Notes: generated by a model from the letters alone, not told the origin. A stretch of 64,000 bases of DNA from Burkholderia ubonensis subsp. mesacidophila (GCF_002097715.1 NZ_CP020737.1:1674001-1738000), one strand, 5' to 3'; counted from the stretch's first letter, positions 8,873 through 18,637 are shown. A program made the numbers and translations.

Positions 8873-9748
8873 ATGAGACTTTTCATTCGCGGCGCGATCT
8901 GCGCCGGCCTCTGCCTGCTGGCCGCGTGCACGTCCCCGTCGCTCGTCGGGCGCGGCACGTACTTCGCCGATACGAGCCATCACGCGCAGGGCGCCGATGC
9001 GCGCATCCGCTTTCTCGTGATGCACTACACCGAGAGCGGCGAAGCGCAATCGCTGCGCACGCTGACGGGCGACGCGGTCAGCGCGCACTACGTCGTGCCG
9101 GCGCAGCCGCGCATCGAATGGGGCAAGCCGGTCGTCTATCAGCTCGTTCCGGAAGCGCAGCGCGCGTGGCACGCGGGCGTCAGCGCATGGCAGGGCGCGA
9201 CGGAGCTGAACGCGGCGTCGATCGGCATCGAGAACGTCAACGGCGGGCCGACCGACACGCCGCAGGGCCGCACGTGGCAGCCGTATCCGCCGGAGCAGGT
9301 CGACGCGCTGGTCCGCCTGTCGCAAGACATCGTCGCGCGCTACCAGATCCCGCCGACGCGCGTCGTCGGGCACAGCGACATCGCGCCGCAGCGCAAGATC
9401 GACCCGGGCCCGGCGTTCCCGTGGCGCGCGCTCGCGCAGGCCGGCGTCGGCGCGTGGCCGGATGACGCGACGATTGCCGCGCGCCTGGCCGGCCGCGATC
9501 CGCATGCGGCCGTCGACGTGGGCGGGCTGCAGCTCAAGCTCGCGCGCTACGGCTACGACGTGCCGACGGACGGCGTGCTCGACGCGCGTACGCGCCGCGT
9601 GTTCGCCGCGTTCCAGATGCATTTCCGGCCGTCCGACTGCGCGGGCAACCCGGACGCGGAGAGCGACGCGATCGCGCAGGCGCTGCTCGACAAGTATTTC
9701 CCGGGCCAGGCGCCGGCGGAAGACGGGACGGCCTCCGGCGCACCTTGA
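8873..9748 (+). CDS. amiD: N-acetylmuramoyl-L-alanine amidase, AmiD-type lipoprotein
   Basis: A 291-residue zinc amidase that cleaves the amide bond between MurNAc and the peptide, for cell-wall recycling. The N-terminus is a lipoprotein signal ([19 protein letters not shown]) with the lipid-bearing cysteine at residue 19. The Amidase_2 domain has [13 protein letters not shown] and the [13 protein letters not shown] zinc/active-site segment, and a peptidoglycan-binding helical domain follows ([19 protein letters not shown]). This layout equals E. coli AmiD. A TAGAAT -10 lies about 60 bases upstream of the start. Confidence 0.9.
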   Translation: MRLFIRGAICAGLCLLAACTSPSLVGRGTYFADTSHHAQGADARIRFLVMHYTESGEAQSLRTLTGDAVSAHYVVPAQPRIEWGKPVVYQLVPEAQRAWHAGVSAWQGATELNAASIGIENVNGGPTDTPQGRTWQPYPPEQVDALVRLSQDIVARYQIPPTRVVGHSDIAPQRKIDPGPAFPWRALAQAGVGAWPDDATIAARLAGRDPHAAVDVGGLQLKLARYGYDVPTDGVLDARTRRVFAAFQMHFRPSDCAGNPDAESDAIAQALLDKYFPGQAPAEDGTASGAP

Positions 9749-9833
9749 GCGCGCCGCGTGCCGGAAACGCGCGGACTCTCGCCCGACTCCGGTAAACTGG
9801 CGCTTTTCCGCAATCGCTCAGCATCACCCTCCC

Positions 9834-10538
9834 ATGACTCAAGACGAACTCAAACGCCTCGTCGGCCAGGCAGCGGCCGATTACGTGATCCAGAACGTGC
9901 CGGAAGGCGCGGTGATCGGCGTCGGTACCGGCTCGACCGCCAACTGCTTCATCGACGCGCTGGCCGCGGTCAAGTCGCGCTATCGCGGCGCGGTGTCCAG
10001 CTCGGTCGCGACGACCGAGCGCCTGAAGGCGCACGGCATCACGGTGTTCGACCTGAACGACGTCGAATCGCTGCAGGTGTACGTCGACGGCGCGGACGAG
10101 ATCGACGCGAGCGGCGCGATGATCAAGGGTGGCGGCGGCGCGCTGACGCGCGAGAAGATCGTCGCGTCGGTGGCCGATACGTTCGTGTGCATCGCCGACG
10201 CGAGCAAGCGCGTGCCGGTGCTCGGCGCATTCCCGCTGCCGATCGAAGTGGTGCCGATGGCGCGCACCGCGATCGGCCGGCGCGTGACGGCGGCCGGCGG
10301 CGTGCCGGTGCTGCGCGTGACGAAGGACGGCGCGCCGTACTTTACCGACAACGGCAACGAGATCATCGACGTGAAGGGCCTGCAGATCGCCGATCCGCGC
10401 GGCTTCGAAGCGGAGGTCAACGCATGGCCGGGCGTCGTGACGGTCGGCCTGTTCGCGACGCGCGGCGCGAACCTGTGCCTGCTCGGCACGGAGAGCGGCG
10501 TCGAGACTATCGTTTATCCGGACGTTTGTAAGAAATGA
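9834..10538 (+). CDS. rpiA: Ribose-5-phosphate isomerase A
   Basis: A 234-residue cytosolic enzyme of the pentose phosphate pathway that interconverts ribose 5-phosphate and ribulose 5-phosphate. Diagnostic motifs are [13 protein letters not shown] (phosphate loop), DGADEID and [12 protein letters not shown], which include the catalytic Asp, Glu and Lys. The length fits the family. ATG 9834 starts the conserved [18 protein letters not shown] strong terminator follows. Confidence 0.97.
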   Translation: MTQDELKRLVGQAAADYVIQNVPEGAVIGVGTGSTANCFIDALAAVKSRYRGAVSSSVATTERLKAHGITVFDLNDVESLQVYVDGADEIDASGAMIKGGGGALTREKIVASVADTFVCIADASKRVPVLGAFPLPIEVVPMARTAIGRRVTAAGGVPVLRVTKDGAPYFTDNGNEIIDVKGLQIADPRGFEAEVNAWPGVVTVGLFATRGANLCLLGTESGVETIVYPDVCKK

Positions 10539-10586
10539 AAAGCAGTGCGTAATGCACTGCATGTTCAAATCTTATTGAAAATCGTG

Positions 10587-10622
10587 GCCCGGCAAGCGCA
10601 GAGCGCTTCCCGGGCTTTTTTT
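10587..10622 (+). terminator. Rho-independent terminator after rpiA
   Basis: The outer stem GCCCGG/CCGGGC encloses the inner stem AAGCGC/GCGCTT, and seven T follow. Confidence 0.9.
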
Positions 10623-10791
10623 GAAGCCTTATAAATCCCCCCGGAAAGTAAGAGGGATAACCCTGTCAGGTGTTTACCAGATAGCGTAACGGCCTCGAAA
10701 CTCATCAACTTATAGATCATAAGAACAGTCGTAACCAGGGCCGGCGGAACTGCGGAGCAGGTATTCGCAAATCGACGCACGGGGAGGTGTC

Positions 10792-11508
10792 ATGGAGCAG
10801 GGCAAAGACCGGTCACTGGTCGCCAAAGTGATGGATGGACTTGTCGCGGGCATTGTCGAGGACAAGTACGGCGGCATTTTGCCGCCGCAGGATGTGCTGT
10901 CGAAGGAATTCGACGTGAGCCGCACGGTCATGCGTGAGGCATTGTCGATGTTGCTGGCGCGCGACATGCTCGACGTCCGTCCGAAAGTCGGTACGCGCGT
11001 TCGGCCCATGCGCGACTGGCGCATGATCGACGAGGACGTCGTGAGCTGGCGGTTTCGGGCGAAACCCGATCCGCAGTTCATGCGCGACGTCATCGAATTC
11101 AGGATGCTGATCGAGCCGCGCGCGACCGCGCAGGCGGCCGTGCGCGCGAGCGCGGCCGAGGTCGCGGGCATTCGCGAGGCGTTCGACGCATTCAAGGCGC
11201 TGCTGCCGGGCGACCCCGGCTACGATGCGGCCGACGAACTGCTGCATACGCGGATCGTGCACGCGAGCGGCAATCAGTTCTTCCAGCAGATGGCGGCGAT
11301 CGTCCGCGGCGCGGTGCGGCTCGTGAATCCGCGCGTCGTGCTGAAGGAGGGCGCGCACGACGTGGCGCTCAAGGCGCACGCACGCGTGGTCGACGCGATC
11401 GAACGCCGCGATCCGCGCGAGGCCGAAGCGGCGTCGCTCGCGCTGATCGACTTCAGCGCCGACGAAATCTCGCGGGACTTTTCCGTCGACGTGCCCGTGC
11501 GAGCCTGA
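10792..11508 (+). CDS. GntR-family (FadR subfamily) transcriptional regulator
   Basis: A 238-residue DNA-binding protein. A winged helix-turn-helix occupies roughly residues 10-75 (LSKEFDVSRTVMREALSMLL, then RPKVGTRVRP), followed by an all-helical FCD ligand domain (FMRDVIEFRMLIEPRATAQA; ELLHTRIVHASGNQFF). The overall look is close to sugar-acid regulators of the DgoR type. The neighbouring Gfo/Idh/MocA oxidoreductase, on the same strand about 100 bases downstream, is a possible target. The effector is not determinable from sequence. Confidence 0.88.
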   Translation: MEQGKDRSLVAKVMDGLVAGIVEDKYGGILPPQDVLSKEFDVSRTVMREALSMLLARDMLDVRPKVGTRVRPMRDWRMIDEDVVSWRFRAKPDPQFMRDVIEFRMLIEPRATAQAAVRASAAEVAGIREAFDAFKALLPGDPGYDAADELLHTRIVHASGNQFFQQMAAIVRGAVRLVNPRVVLKEGAHDVALKAHARVVDAIERRDPREAEAASLALIDFSADEISRDFSVDVPVRA

Positions 11509-11609
11509 CCCGGCGCAATCCGTTCATCCGGCCGGCGGCTTGCCGTTTATCATGACGCCCGGCCGGCATGGTGTCGGCCATCGTCACACGACCGACACGG
11601 ATGATCCGG

Positions 11610-12596
11610 ATGAACGACCTCGAATCACGCCCGGTGCGCTTCGGCATCGTCGGCGCAGGCAGCATCGCGCGCCGCTTCGCGCAGAGCCTCGCGCACGTAC
11701 CGGGCGCCGCGCTGGCAGGCGCCTGGGCGCGCCGCGCCGACGCCGCAGCGGCCTTCTGCGCGACCCATGGCGGCGCCCCCGCCGCCAGCCTCGACGCGCT
11801 CCTCGCGAGCGACGTCGATGCGATCTACATCGCGACGCTTCATGACAGTCACGCACAGTACACGCTGGCGTCGCTTGCGGCCGGCAAGGCCGTGCTGTGC
11901 GAAAAGCCCGCGACGCTCAATGCGGCGCAGCTCGAAGCCGTGCTGCGCGCGGCGCGTGACGCCGGCCGGCTGTTCATGGAGGCGATGAAGCCGCCGTTCT
12001 TCCCGCTGTACCGGAAGCTGCGCGCGCATCTGCGCGACGACCCGATCGGCGAGATCCGGCTCGTGCGGGCCGGCTGCGCGTCATCGAGCGTGCCCGGCGA
12101 CCATCCGGTGTATCGCCTCGAGCAGGCGGGTGGCGCGCTGCTCGACATCGGCATCTACGAGACGTTTCTCGCGGTCGACTGGCTCGGCGCGCCGCTCGAT
12201 GTGCAGACGCTGGGGCGGGTCGGCGCGACGGGCGTCGACGTGTTCGCGAGCCTCAACAGCCGCCACGCTAACGGCGGCATCGCGCAGCTCTTCTGCGGGC
12301 TCGACGTGATGGGGCGCGGCGACGCGCTGCTGGCCGCGGCGGGCGGGCATGTGACGATCCACGAGAAATGGTGGAATCCGGCGCGCGCGACGATTTGCTA
12401 TGCGGACGGCCGGGTGGTCGAGCTCGATGCGCCGTTCGACGGCGGCGGCCTCAACTACGAGACCGCGCATTTCTGCGACCTGCTGCGCGCGGGACAAACC
12501 GAAAGCCCGGTGATGACGCACGACCATTCGCGGCGGATGATCGCGATGACCGATGCGGCGCGCGCCGCGCTCGGCGTGCGATATCCGGGGGAGTGA
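11610..12596 (+). CDS. Gfo/Idh/MocA-family NAD(P)-dependent oxidoreductase
   Basis: About 328 residues. The N-terminal Rossmann fold has RFGIVGAGSIARRFAQSL and the family motif LCEKPATLN with the conserved lysine. The C-terminal alpha/beta substrate domain includes GGALLDIGIYETFLAVDWLG. Such enzymes oxidise or reduce sugars, inositols or related compounds; the substrate is unknown. The start is uncertain: ATG 11610 and ATG 11601 are both possible and neither has a clear ribosome-binding site. The preceding FadR-type regulator may control it. Confidence 0.85.
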   Translation: MNDLESRPVRFGIVGAGSIARRFAQSLAHVPGAALAGAWARRADAAAAFCATHGGAPAASLDALLASDVDAIYIATLHDSHAQYTLASLAAGKAVLCEKPATLNAAQLEAVLRAARDAGRLFMEAMKPPFFPLYRKLRAHLRDDPIGEIRLVRAGCASSSVPGDHPVYRLEQAGGALLDIGIYETFLAVDWLGAPLDVQTLGRVGATGVDVFASLNSRHANGGIAQLFCGLDVMGRGDALLAAAGGHVTIHEKWWNPARATICYADGRVVELDAPFDGGGLNYETAHFCDLLRAGQTESPVMTHDHSRRMIAMTDAARAALGVRYPGE

Positions 12597-12632
12597 GGCG
12601 GCTGCCGTCCGGCGCGTGATGTGTGTGTTGCG

Positions 12633-13328
12633 TCAGTGCCGCGCCGGCAGCGAGAGCCGCTTCTCGTACCAGCGCTGCACCCATTCGAGGATCTGGCACA
12701 GCACCCAGTACACGGCGGCGGCGGCCAGATACAGCGGCAGCGGCTGGTAGGTCGCGGCGATCACTTCCTGCGCGCTGCGCAGCAGCTCGGTGACGGTGAT
12801 CACCGACACGAGCGATGTGTCCTTGATCAGGCTGATCAGGCTGTTCGACAGGCTCGGCACGGCGATGCGCAGCGCCTGCGGGCCGATCACGTAGCGCAGC
12901 GTCTGCCCCCACGACAGCCCGAGGCTGTACGCGGCGAGCCACTGGCCGCGGTGGATGCCGTTGATCGCGCCGCGCATGCTTTCGGACATGTAGGCGGCGA
13001 CGTTGGCGGACAGCGCGATGACGCCCGCGGGCGTCGGATCGAGCGAGATGCCGAGGCTCGGCAGCCCGTAGTAGATCACGAAGATCTGCACGAGCAGCGG
13101 CGTGCCGCGCATCACGCTGACATAGGCGCGTGCGAGCGCCGCGAGCGTGTTCACGACGATGCGTTCGAAGCCGGAGGTGATGCCGTCGCTTTGCCGGATG
13201 CCCATCATCGCCAGCACGACGGCGCCCAGCAGGCCGAACACCATCGACAGGATGGCGAACTTGACGGTCAGCACGGCCCCTTGGGCAAGTACCGGCAGCG
13301 ATTGGACGAGCAGGGATGTGGTCGACAT
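12633..13328 (-). CDS. Amino-acid (cystine-type) ABC transporter permease
   Basis: A 231-residue inner-membrane permease of the His/Glu/Gln/Arg/opine family. Several hydrophobic helices and the EAA-type cytoplasmic loop are present (ALARAYVSVMRGTPLLVQIF; AAYSLGLSWGQTLRYVIGPQALR). It resembles TcyB/YecS cystine permeases. The substrate-binding gene is upstream on the same strand, separated by 132 bases with a terminator-like hairpin. No ATPase gene follows; the convergent oxidoreductase gene lies 36 bases away, so the ATPase must be supplied from elsewhere. Confidence 0.88.
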   Translation of the reverse strand: MSTTSLLVQSLPVLAQGAVLTVKFAILSMVFGLLGAVVLAMMGIRQSDGITSGFERIVVNTLAALARAYVSVMRGTPLLVQIFVIYYGLPSLGISLDPTPAGVIALSANVAAYMSESMRGAINGIHRGQWLAAYSLGLSWGQTLRYVIGPQALRIAVPSLSNSLISLIKDTSLVSVITVTELLRSAQEVIAATYQPLPLYLAAAAVYWVLCQILEWVQRWYEKRLSLPARH

Positions 13329-13374
13329 GGAGTGCTAAGCGGGTGCAGGCGCGAAAGCGCAATCATAAACCGGG

Positions 13375-13416
13375 CGAAAAAACAAAGGGCGGCATCGTTG
13401 AGGATGCCGCCCTTTC
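13375..13416 (-). terminator. Terminator/attenuator between binding protein and permease
   Basis: A 13-bp perfect stem AAAGGGCGGCATC/GATGCCGCCCTTT with a 6-base loop is followed on the minus strand by TTGTTTTTT. It lies inside the transport operon, so it probably lowers permease expression relative to the binding protein. Confidence 0.8.
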
Positions 13417-13460
13417 GACCCGTCTTGCGGCGGGCAATGCTGGCGAGCTTGCCTGAATGC

Positions 13461-14255
13461 TTACTTGATCGGCTTCGTCACGTCGATGCCGAACCACTTG
13501 TCCGAGATCTTCGTGAAGGTGCCGTCGGCTTCGAGCTGCGCCATCGCGTCGCCGATCGCCTTCTGGAACTTCGGGTTGCCCTTCTTGAACGGAATGCCCG
13601 ACGGGTTCGCCGACCCGACGTTCGAGCCCGGGCGCAGCGGCAGCTGCGCGTTCTTCGTCAGGTACGCGAGCATCAGGCGGTCGTTGAGCGCCGCGTCGAG
13701 ACGGCCGGCCGCGAGATCGCGCAGGTATTCGGGCGCGCCCGGATACGTCTTCACGTCGATGCCCGGCACCGACTTCGCCATGTCCATGTAGTTCGTGCCG
13801 AGCGCGACGCCGAGCTTCTTGCCCTTCAGGTCCTCGAGCGACTTGAACTGGCGGGTGTCGTCCTTGCGCTGGATCAGCTGCGCGGACGAGTACGTGTACG
13901 CCGGCGAGAAGTCGAGCGTTTCCTTGCGCTTGTCGGTAATGCCGACCTGGTTGGCGATCACGTCGAACTTGCCCGCCTGCAGGCCGGCGATGATGCCGCT
14001 CCATTCGGTCGTGACGAATTCCGCCTTCACGCCGAGCTTGGCCGCGATGGCCTTCGCGATGTCGACGTCGAAACCGACCAGCTCGCCCTGCGGGCTCTTC
14101 GAGTTGAACGGCGGGAACGTGCCTTCGAGGCCGACCCGCAGCGTGCCGCGCTGTTTCACTTCGTCGAGGAGGTCGGCCGCGTGCGCGGTCGCGGCGGTGA
14201 ACGACGCGCCGATCAGGCCGGCGACCAGCAGTTTCTTCAGCAGCGCAATTTTCAT
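13461..14255 (-). CDS. Periplasmic amino-acid (cystine-type) binding protein
   Basis: 264 residues: a signal peptide (MKIALLKKLLVAGLIGASF, cleaved near AHAA), then an SBP_bac_3 domain with VGLEGTFPPFN, GFDVDIAKAIAAKLG and DVIANQVGITDKR, the ligand-contact segments of cystine/cysteine-binding proteins such as FliY/TcyJ. ATG 14255 gives a proper signal peptide; the longer in-frame start at 14318 would put 21 charged residues before it. It captures substrate for the permease encoded downstream. A 20-bp palindrome at 14298 lies just upstream. Confidence 0.9.
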   Translation of the reverse strand: MKIALLKKLLVAGLIGASFTAATAHAADLLDEVKQRGTLRVGLEGTFPPFNSKSPQGELVGFDVDIAKAIAAKLGVKAEFVTTEWSGIIAGLQAGKFDVIANQVGITDKRKETLDFSPAYTYSSAQLIQRKDDTRQFKSLEDLKGKKLGVALGTNYMDMAKSVPGIDVKTYPGAPEYLRDLAAGRLDAALNDRLMLAYLTKNAQLPLRPGSNVGSANPSGIPFKKGNPKFQKAIGDAMAQLEADGTFTKISDKWFGIDVTKPIK

Positions 14256-14297
14256 CGTGTATTTCCTTACCCGGTCCGGGTCAATGATTCGGATCGA

Positions 14298-14317
14298 TGA
14301 TAGCGAAAACGCTATCA
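14298..14317. promoter_or_regulatory. Palindromic operator candidate upstream of the cystine-type binding protein
   Basis: TGATAGCG, AAAA, CGCTATCA: two perfect 8-base arms around a 4-base centre, 43 bases upstream of the start at 14255. Position and symmetry fit a repressor or activator site; the cognate protein is unknown. Confidence 0.5.
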
Positions 14318-14347
14318 ATGGCGAAATATAGTTTGCTTATGCCTATA

Positions 14348-15385
14348 TTACGACGCTCGCGCGCCGGCCACCGCCTTCACGCATTCGGCGACGAGCGACG
14401 GGCCGCGGTAGATGAAACCGGTGTACAGCTGGACGAGCGACGCGCCGGCCGCGAGCTTCGCCTGTGCGTCCGCACCGGAGAAGATGCCGCCGACCCCGAT
14501 GATCGGCACCGCGCTGCCGACTTCGGCGTGCAGCTTGCGGATCACCTCGTTCGACGCCTCGAACACCGGCCGCCCGGACAGGCCGCCGGCCTCGTCCGCG
14601 TGCGGCAGGCCCTGCACCGCGGCGCGCGACAGCGTCGTGTTGGTTGCGATCACCGCCTCGATCTTGTGGCGCAGCAGCGTGTCGGCAATTTCCTTGACCT
14701 GCTCGTCGTCGAGGTCCGGCGCGATCTTCAGCGCGAGCGGCACGAGCTTGCCGTGCAGGTCGGCGAGGCGCTGCTGCTTGTCCTTGAGCGCCGCGAGCAG
14801 CGCGTCGAGCTCGCCCGCGCCCTGCAGCTGGCGCAGGTTCTTCGTGTTCGGCGACGAGATGTTGATCGTCACGTAGCTCGCGAACGGATAGACGCGCTCG
14901 AGGCAGTACAGGTAGTCGTCGGCGGCGCGCTCGATCGGCGTGTCGGCGTTCTTGCCGATGTTCAGCCCGAGGATGCCGCGGTAGCGGGCCGCCTGGACGT
15001 TCTTCACGAACTGGTCGACGCCGTGGTTGTTGAAGCCCATCCGGTTGATCAGCGCGTCGGCCTCCGGCAGCCGGAACATGCGCGGGCGCGGGTTGCCGGG
15101 CTGCGGGCGCGGCGTGACCGTGCCGACTTCGATGAAGCCGAAGCCGAGCGCCGCGAGGCCGTCGATTGCCGCGCCGTCCTTGTCGAGGCCGGCCGCGAGG
15201 CCGACCGGGTTGCGGAACGTGAGTCCCATCACGGTGCGCGGCGCGTCGGGCACGCGAGCCGACAGCGCGCAGGCGAGGCCGGTGCGGCCGGCCGCGCCGA
15301 GCGCGCGCAGCGTGAGGTGGTGAGCATCTTCCGCATCCATCTTGAACAAGGATGCGCGGGCCAGCGGATAGAGGGAACTGAACAC
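14348..15385 (-). CDS. pyrD: Dihydroorotate dehydrogenase (quinone), class 2
   Basis: A 345-residue FMN enzyme of pyrimidine synthesis, membrane-associated and quinone-reducing. The N-terminal helix [18 protein letters not shown] is the class 2 membrane/quinone part. FMN and active-site motifs include [21 protein letters not shown] and [14 protein letters not shown] with the catalytic serine. GTG 15385 corresponds to the start conserved in Burkholderia (MFSSLYPL, from memory); TTG 15415 is the in-frame alternative. It is the last gene of the Nudix-aat-bpt-pyrD run. Confidence 0.93.
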   Translation of the reverse strand: MFSSLYPLARASLFKMDAEDAHHLTLRALGAAGRTGLACALSARVPDAPRTVMGLTFRNPVGLAAGLDKDGAAIDGLAALGFGFIEVGTVTPRPQPGNPRPRMFRLPEADALINRMGFNNHGVDQFVKNVQAARYRGILGLNIGKNADTPIERAADDYLYCLERVYPFASYVTINISSPNTKNLRQLQGAGELDALLAALKDKQQRLADLHGKLVPLALKIAPDLDDEQVKEIADTLLRHKIEAVIATNTTLSRAAVQGLPHADEAGGLSGRPVFEASNEVIRKLHAEVGSAVPIIGVGGIFSGADAQAKLAAGASLVQLYTGFIYRGPSLVAECVKAVAGARAS

Positions 15386-15517
15386 GGGAATGAGCGACAG
15401 CCGAAAATATGACAACCGGCTATTTTACCGGGAGTTGCGCGCCCGGGGCGGTCTTCGGCTGGCGCGCGCCGTGACGGCCGGATTGCGTGGCGCGTGGCGC
15501 CGCGCTGTACGCGCGTG

Positions 15518-16348
15518 TCAGACCGAGCCGGAATGCCCGCCGGGGAGCGGCGCGCGCGCGAGCGCCGCGTCGACGGGCGGCAGGTCGAGCCGTTCCGGAT
15601 CGAGCACTTTCCAGCGCCCGTCGATCAGCCCTTCGAGCGGATGGAAATTCGCCTTGTACGCCATCTTCGGGCTTTCGCGGATCCAGTAGCCGAGATACAC
15701 GTAGGGCAGGCCGAGGCTTTTCGCCTGCTCGATCTGCCAGAGGATGTTGTAGGTGCCGTAGCTCGTGTGCGGGTCGTCCGGCTCGAAGAACGTGTACACC
15801 GACGAGAGCCCGTCGCCGAGGATGTCGATCATGCTGACCATGCGCAGTTGGCCGCGCTCGCCGCCCGCCGCATCGAGGTCGCGGAATTCGACGAGGCGCG
15901 AATTGATCCGGCTTTGCAGCAGGAACTGCTCGTACTGGTCGCGGCTGTCGCGGTCCATCCCGCCGCCCGCGTGGCGCGCGGACTGGTAGCGCATGTAGAG
16001 CGCGTAATGCTCTTCGTCGTAATGCAGCGGCGACACCGTCGCGACGAGCGCGCGGTGCCGTTTCCACATCCGCCGCTGCGTGCGGCTCGGCGTGAACGCC
16101 GCGACCGGCACGCGCACCGGCACGCACGCGCGGCAGCCGTCGCAGTACGGCCGGTAGGTGAAGACGCCCGAGCGCCGGAAGCCGGCCTTGACGAGCTCGG
16201 TGTAGATATCGGAATTGATCAGGTGGCTCGGCGTCGCGACCTGCGAGCGCGCGATGCGGCCGTCCAGATAACTGCACGGGTAGGGCGCCGTTGCATAGAA
16301 TTGCAGCGCTGAAAGCGGTGAAAGCGGCAGCTCAGTCGGGTGAGTCAT
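15518..16348 (-). CDS. bpt: Aspartate/glutamate leucyltransferase (N-end rule)
   Basis: A 276-residue aminoacyl-tRNA-protein transferase that adds leucine to proteins with N-terminal Asp or Glu, making them ClpAP/ClpS substrates. The N-terminal ATE domain has the cysteine-rich [14 protein letters not shown] segment and the C-terminal domain has [18 protein letters not shown]. These features and the length match the bacterial Bpt group rather than eukaryotic Ate1. It follows aat by 33 bases on the same strand, so both N-end-rule transferases are probably co-expressed. Confidence 0.94.
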   Translation of the reverse strand: MTHPTELPLSPLSALQFYATAPYPCSYLDGRIARSQVATPSHLINSDIYTELVKAGFRRSGVFTYRPYCDGCRACVPVRVPVAAFTPSRTQRRMWKRHRALVATVSPLHYDEEHYALYMRYQSARHAGGGMDRDSRDQYEQFLLQSRINSRLVEFRDLDAAGGERGQLRMVSMIDILGDGLSSVYTFFEPDDPHTSYGTYNILWQIEQAKSLGLPYVYLGYWIRESPKMAYKANFHPLEGLIDGRWKVLDPERLDLPPVDAALARAPLPGGHSGSV

Positions 16349-16381
16349 GGGCAGCTCTCGTGGCGAGGAGGGAGTGCCGCG

Positions 16382-17146
16382 CTAGCGCTCGTTTCCGGCG
16401 GGGGCCGCCGGTTCGCCGCGGCCCGCCAGCGTGGCGAGCACGCGCTTGTCGAACTGCCACGGTATCGGCGGTTCGGCCACTGCGCGGCGCACGTGAGCGA
16501 CGAAGGCCTTGCGTGCGATCTCGCGGCCGCCGAGCGACGCTAGATGCGACGTATTCTGCTGGCAGTCTATCATTTCCAGCCCGTGCTCGCGAAGGTGCGC
16601 GACGAGCGTCGCCAGCGCGATCTTCGACGCGTCGGTAGCGTCCGCGAACATCGATTCGCCGAAGAACATCCGCCCGAACGCGACGCCGTAGAGCCCGCCG
16701 ACGCGCCGTCCGTCATGCCAGGTCTCGATGCTGTGCGCGTTGCCGGCACGGTACAGCGACGTGTACGCGTCGATGATCTCCGCGGTGATCCAGGTGCCGC
16801 GCTGGCCGCGTCGCGGCGCCTGCGCGCAGGCGCGCATCACGCCGGCGAAATCGTGGTCGACCCGCACCTCCCACGCCGGTTCGCGCAGCACGCGCCGCAG
16901 CGTCTTCTTCAGCGACGGCGACACCTTGAACTCGGCCGGCGCGAGGATCATGCGCGGGTCGGGGCTCCACCACAGCACCGGCTGACCGTCCGAATACCAC
17001 GGGAAGATGCCGTGCCGGTAGGCGTCGATGAGGCGCGACGGCAGCAGGTCGGCGCTCGCGGCGAGCAGCCCCGGTGCGCCGGTTGCCGGACCGAGCGCCC
17101 GCTCGACGGGCGGAAACGGATCGTCTGGGCCGAGCCAGGGGACCAT
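16382..17146 (-). CDS. aat: Leucyl/phenylalanyl-tRNA-protein transferase
   Basis: A 254-residue cytosolic enzyme that adds Leu or Phe to N-terminal Arg or Lys of proteins, creating type 2 N-degrons. Motifs include [48 protein letters not shown] and [10 protein letters not shown], all diagnostic. It starts 9 bases after the Nudix gene stop and is followed by bpt. Confidence 0.96.
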   Translation of the reverse strand: MVPWLGPDDPFPPVERALGPATGAPGLLAASADLLPSRLIDAYRHGIFPWYSDGQPVLWWSPDPRMILAPAEFKVSPSLKKTLRRVLREPAWEVRVDHDFAGVMRACAQAPRRGQRGTWITAEIIDAYTSLYRAGNAHSIETWHDGRRVGGLYGVAFGRMFFGESMFADATDASKIALATLVAHLREHGLEMIDCQQNTSHLASLGGREIARKAFVAHVRRAVAEPPIPWQFDKRVLATLAGRGEPAAPAGNER

Positions 17147-17155
17147 GGGCGGCGC

Positions 17156-17701
17156 TCAGCCGTTGCGCAGCGAGCGAAAGATGTCGCCGGTGTGGACGCC
17201 GTAGTCGCCGGCGGCACGGTCGGCAAAGAAGAACCGCAGGGTCTGGCTGACCGTCGGGAACGCGATTTCGTCCCACGGAATGTCGGACTCGTCGAACAGC
17301 CTCACCTCGAGGCTTTCCTCGCCGGCCTCGAACCCGGGATCGACGAGACGCGCCAGGTAGAAGAGGTGCACCTGGTGCACGTGCGGCACGTTGAGCAGCG
17401 TGAAGAGGCTCTGCACCTCGACGCGCGCACCGGCTTCCTCGAGCGTTTCGCGCGCGGCGGCCTCGGCCGTTGTCTCGCCCATTTCCATGAAGCCCGCCGG
17501 CAGCGTCCAGAAGCCGTAGCGCGGCTCGATCGCGCGGCGGCACAGCAGCACCTGGTCGCCCCACACGGGGACCGTGCCGACGACGTTGCGCGGATTCTGG
17601 TAGTGGATCGTGCCGCATTGATCGCAGACGAAGCGTTCGCGGTTGTCGCCCGGGGGAATGCGCGCGATGACTTCGTGACCGCAGACGGAGCAGAATTTCA
17701 T
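17156..17701 (-). CDS. NUDIX hydrolase with N-terminal zinc ribbon
   Basis: 181 residues. An N-terminal zinc ribbon (CSVCG at residue 4 and CDQCG at about residue 26) precedes a Nudix box reading GFMEMGETTAEAAARETLEEAG, with all the conserved G, E, R, E, E, G positions. Such proteins hydrolyse nucleoside diphosphates linked to another group; the zinc ribbon recalls NudC/NADH pyrophosphatases, but the chain is shorter and the substrate cannot be named. First gene of the run with aat, bpt and pyrD. Confidence 0.88.
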   Translation of the reverse strand: MKFCSVCGHEVIARIPPGDNRERFVCDQCGTIHYQNPRNVVGTVPVWGDQVLLCRRAIEPRYGFWTLPAGFMEMGETTAEAAARETLEEAGARVEVQSLFTLLNVPHVHQVHLFYLARLVDPGFEAGEESLEVRLFDESDIPWDEIAFPTVSQTLRFFFADRAAGDYGVHTGDIFRSLRNG

Positions 17702-17813
17702 GTCGTGTGGAAGGGACGAGGTGATGCGAGTGTATCACCGGGGAGAGGCATTCTCGAACGGTCGAGTCGACCGGAGGCAGGCGCGCGGGCATGGTGCAAA
17801 GCGCGCGCGGAAA

Positions 17814-17842
17814 ACAAAAAGCCCGGCGCTTTGGCCGGGCTT
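17814..17842 (-). terminator. Terminator after tRNA-fMet (minus strand)
   Basis: The stem GCCCGGC/GCCGGGC, flanked by AA and TT, has a 6-base loop. Read on the minus strand it ends in TTTTTG, about 20 bases past the tRNA CCA end. Confidence 0.8.
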
Positions 17843-17862
17843 CCTGCATGAATCGGGACGCT

Positions 17863-17939
<77 letters not shown>

Positions 17940-17955
17940 TCCGTCGAAGAAATAA

Positions 17956-17985
17956 ATTATACGGGAATCGGTTTCAGAAGTGCAA
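17956..17985 (-). promoter_or_regulatory. Promoter of tRNA-fMet copy 1
   Basis: On the minus strand, TTGCAC (17980-17985) and a perfect TATAAT (17956-17961) are 18 bases apart, ending 16 bases before the tRNA. Confidence 0.7.
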
Positions 17986-18136
17986 GCACTTTCTGACAAT
18001 CGGCTTAAAGTGGCTTCTGGGGCCGGTACGGCGGGCCGTGCGCTAGAATCGAACGGTTTGTGTCGACACCCCGGCAGCAGCGCCGCGCGCGATGGAAGCG
18101 GTCCTGGCTGCGCCTCCTTTTCGCTTTGACGGATTC

Positions 18137-18634
18137 ATGGATATTCCTCTCGATCTGCAGTCGATCGGCGCGCAGGAACAGGCGCTCGTCTTCCCCCGTT
18201 TTGACGCTGCCCGCGCGTGGGCGCTCGGCAGCCGCCTCCATGCGCTTGCCACGTCGCGCGGCCATGCGGTCGCGATCGACATCACGACGTTCGGCCAGAC
18301 GCTGTTCTTTGCCGCGCTGGCCGGCGCGACGCCCGACAATGCCGACTGGGTGCGCCGCAAGCGCAACGTCGTCGCGCATTTCCGCCGCAGCTCGTATGCG
18401 ATCGGCCTGCGCATGCAGCAAGCCGGCACGACGCTCGCGGACAAGCACGGGCTACCGGTGACCGAGTACTCGCCGCACGGCGGCGCGTTTCCGCTGACGG
18501 TCGACGGCGCCGGCGTGATCGGCTCGGTAACCGTGTCGGGGCTGCCGCAGCGCGCGGACCACGAACTGGTCGTCGAGGCGCTCTGCGCGGAACTGGGGCT
18601 GGACTATGCGGCGCTCGCGCTGGCGAGGAGCTGA
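18137..18634 (+). CDS. UPF0303 / heme-degrading-domain family protein
   Basis: A 165-residue cytosolic protein of the UPF0303 (HbpS/GlcG-like) family, whose biochemical role is not firmly established. Conserved stretches are [43 protein letters not shown] and [24 protein letters not shown] 18137 gives the family's usual N-terminus ([15 protein letters not shown]); the in-frame ATG 18092 adds residues not seen in relatives. A TAGAAT -10 element sits about 90 bases upstream. The SMR gene starts 4 bases after its stop. Confidence 0.88.
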   Translation: MDIPLDLQSIGAQEQALVFPRFDAARAWALGSRLHALATSRGHAVAIDITTFGQTLFFAALAGATPDNADWVRRKRNVVAHFRRSSYAIGLRMQQAGTTLADKHGLPVTEYSPHGGAFPLTVDGAGVIGSVTVSGLPQRADHELVVEALCAELGLDYAALALARS

Positions 18635-18637
18635 GCG

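Noticed and set aside
10640..10670. Sequence resembling a homing-endonuclease site (GAGGGATAACCCTG)
   Set aside because: Only a short chance similarity; no endonuclease gene is nearby.
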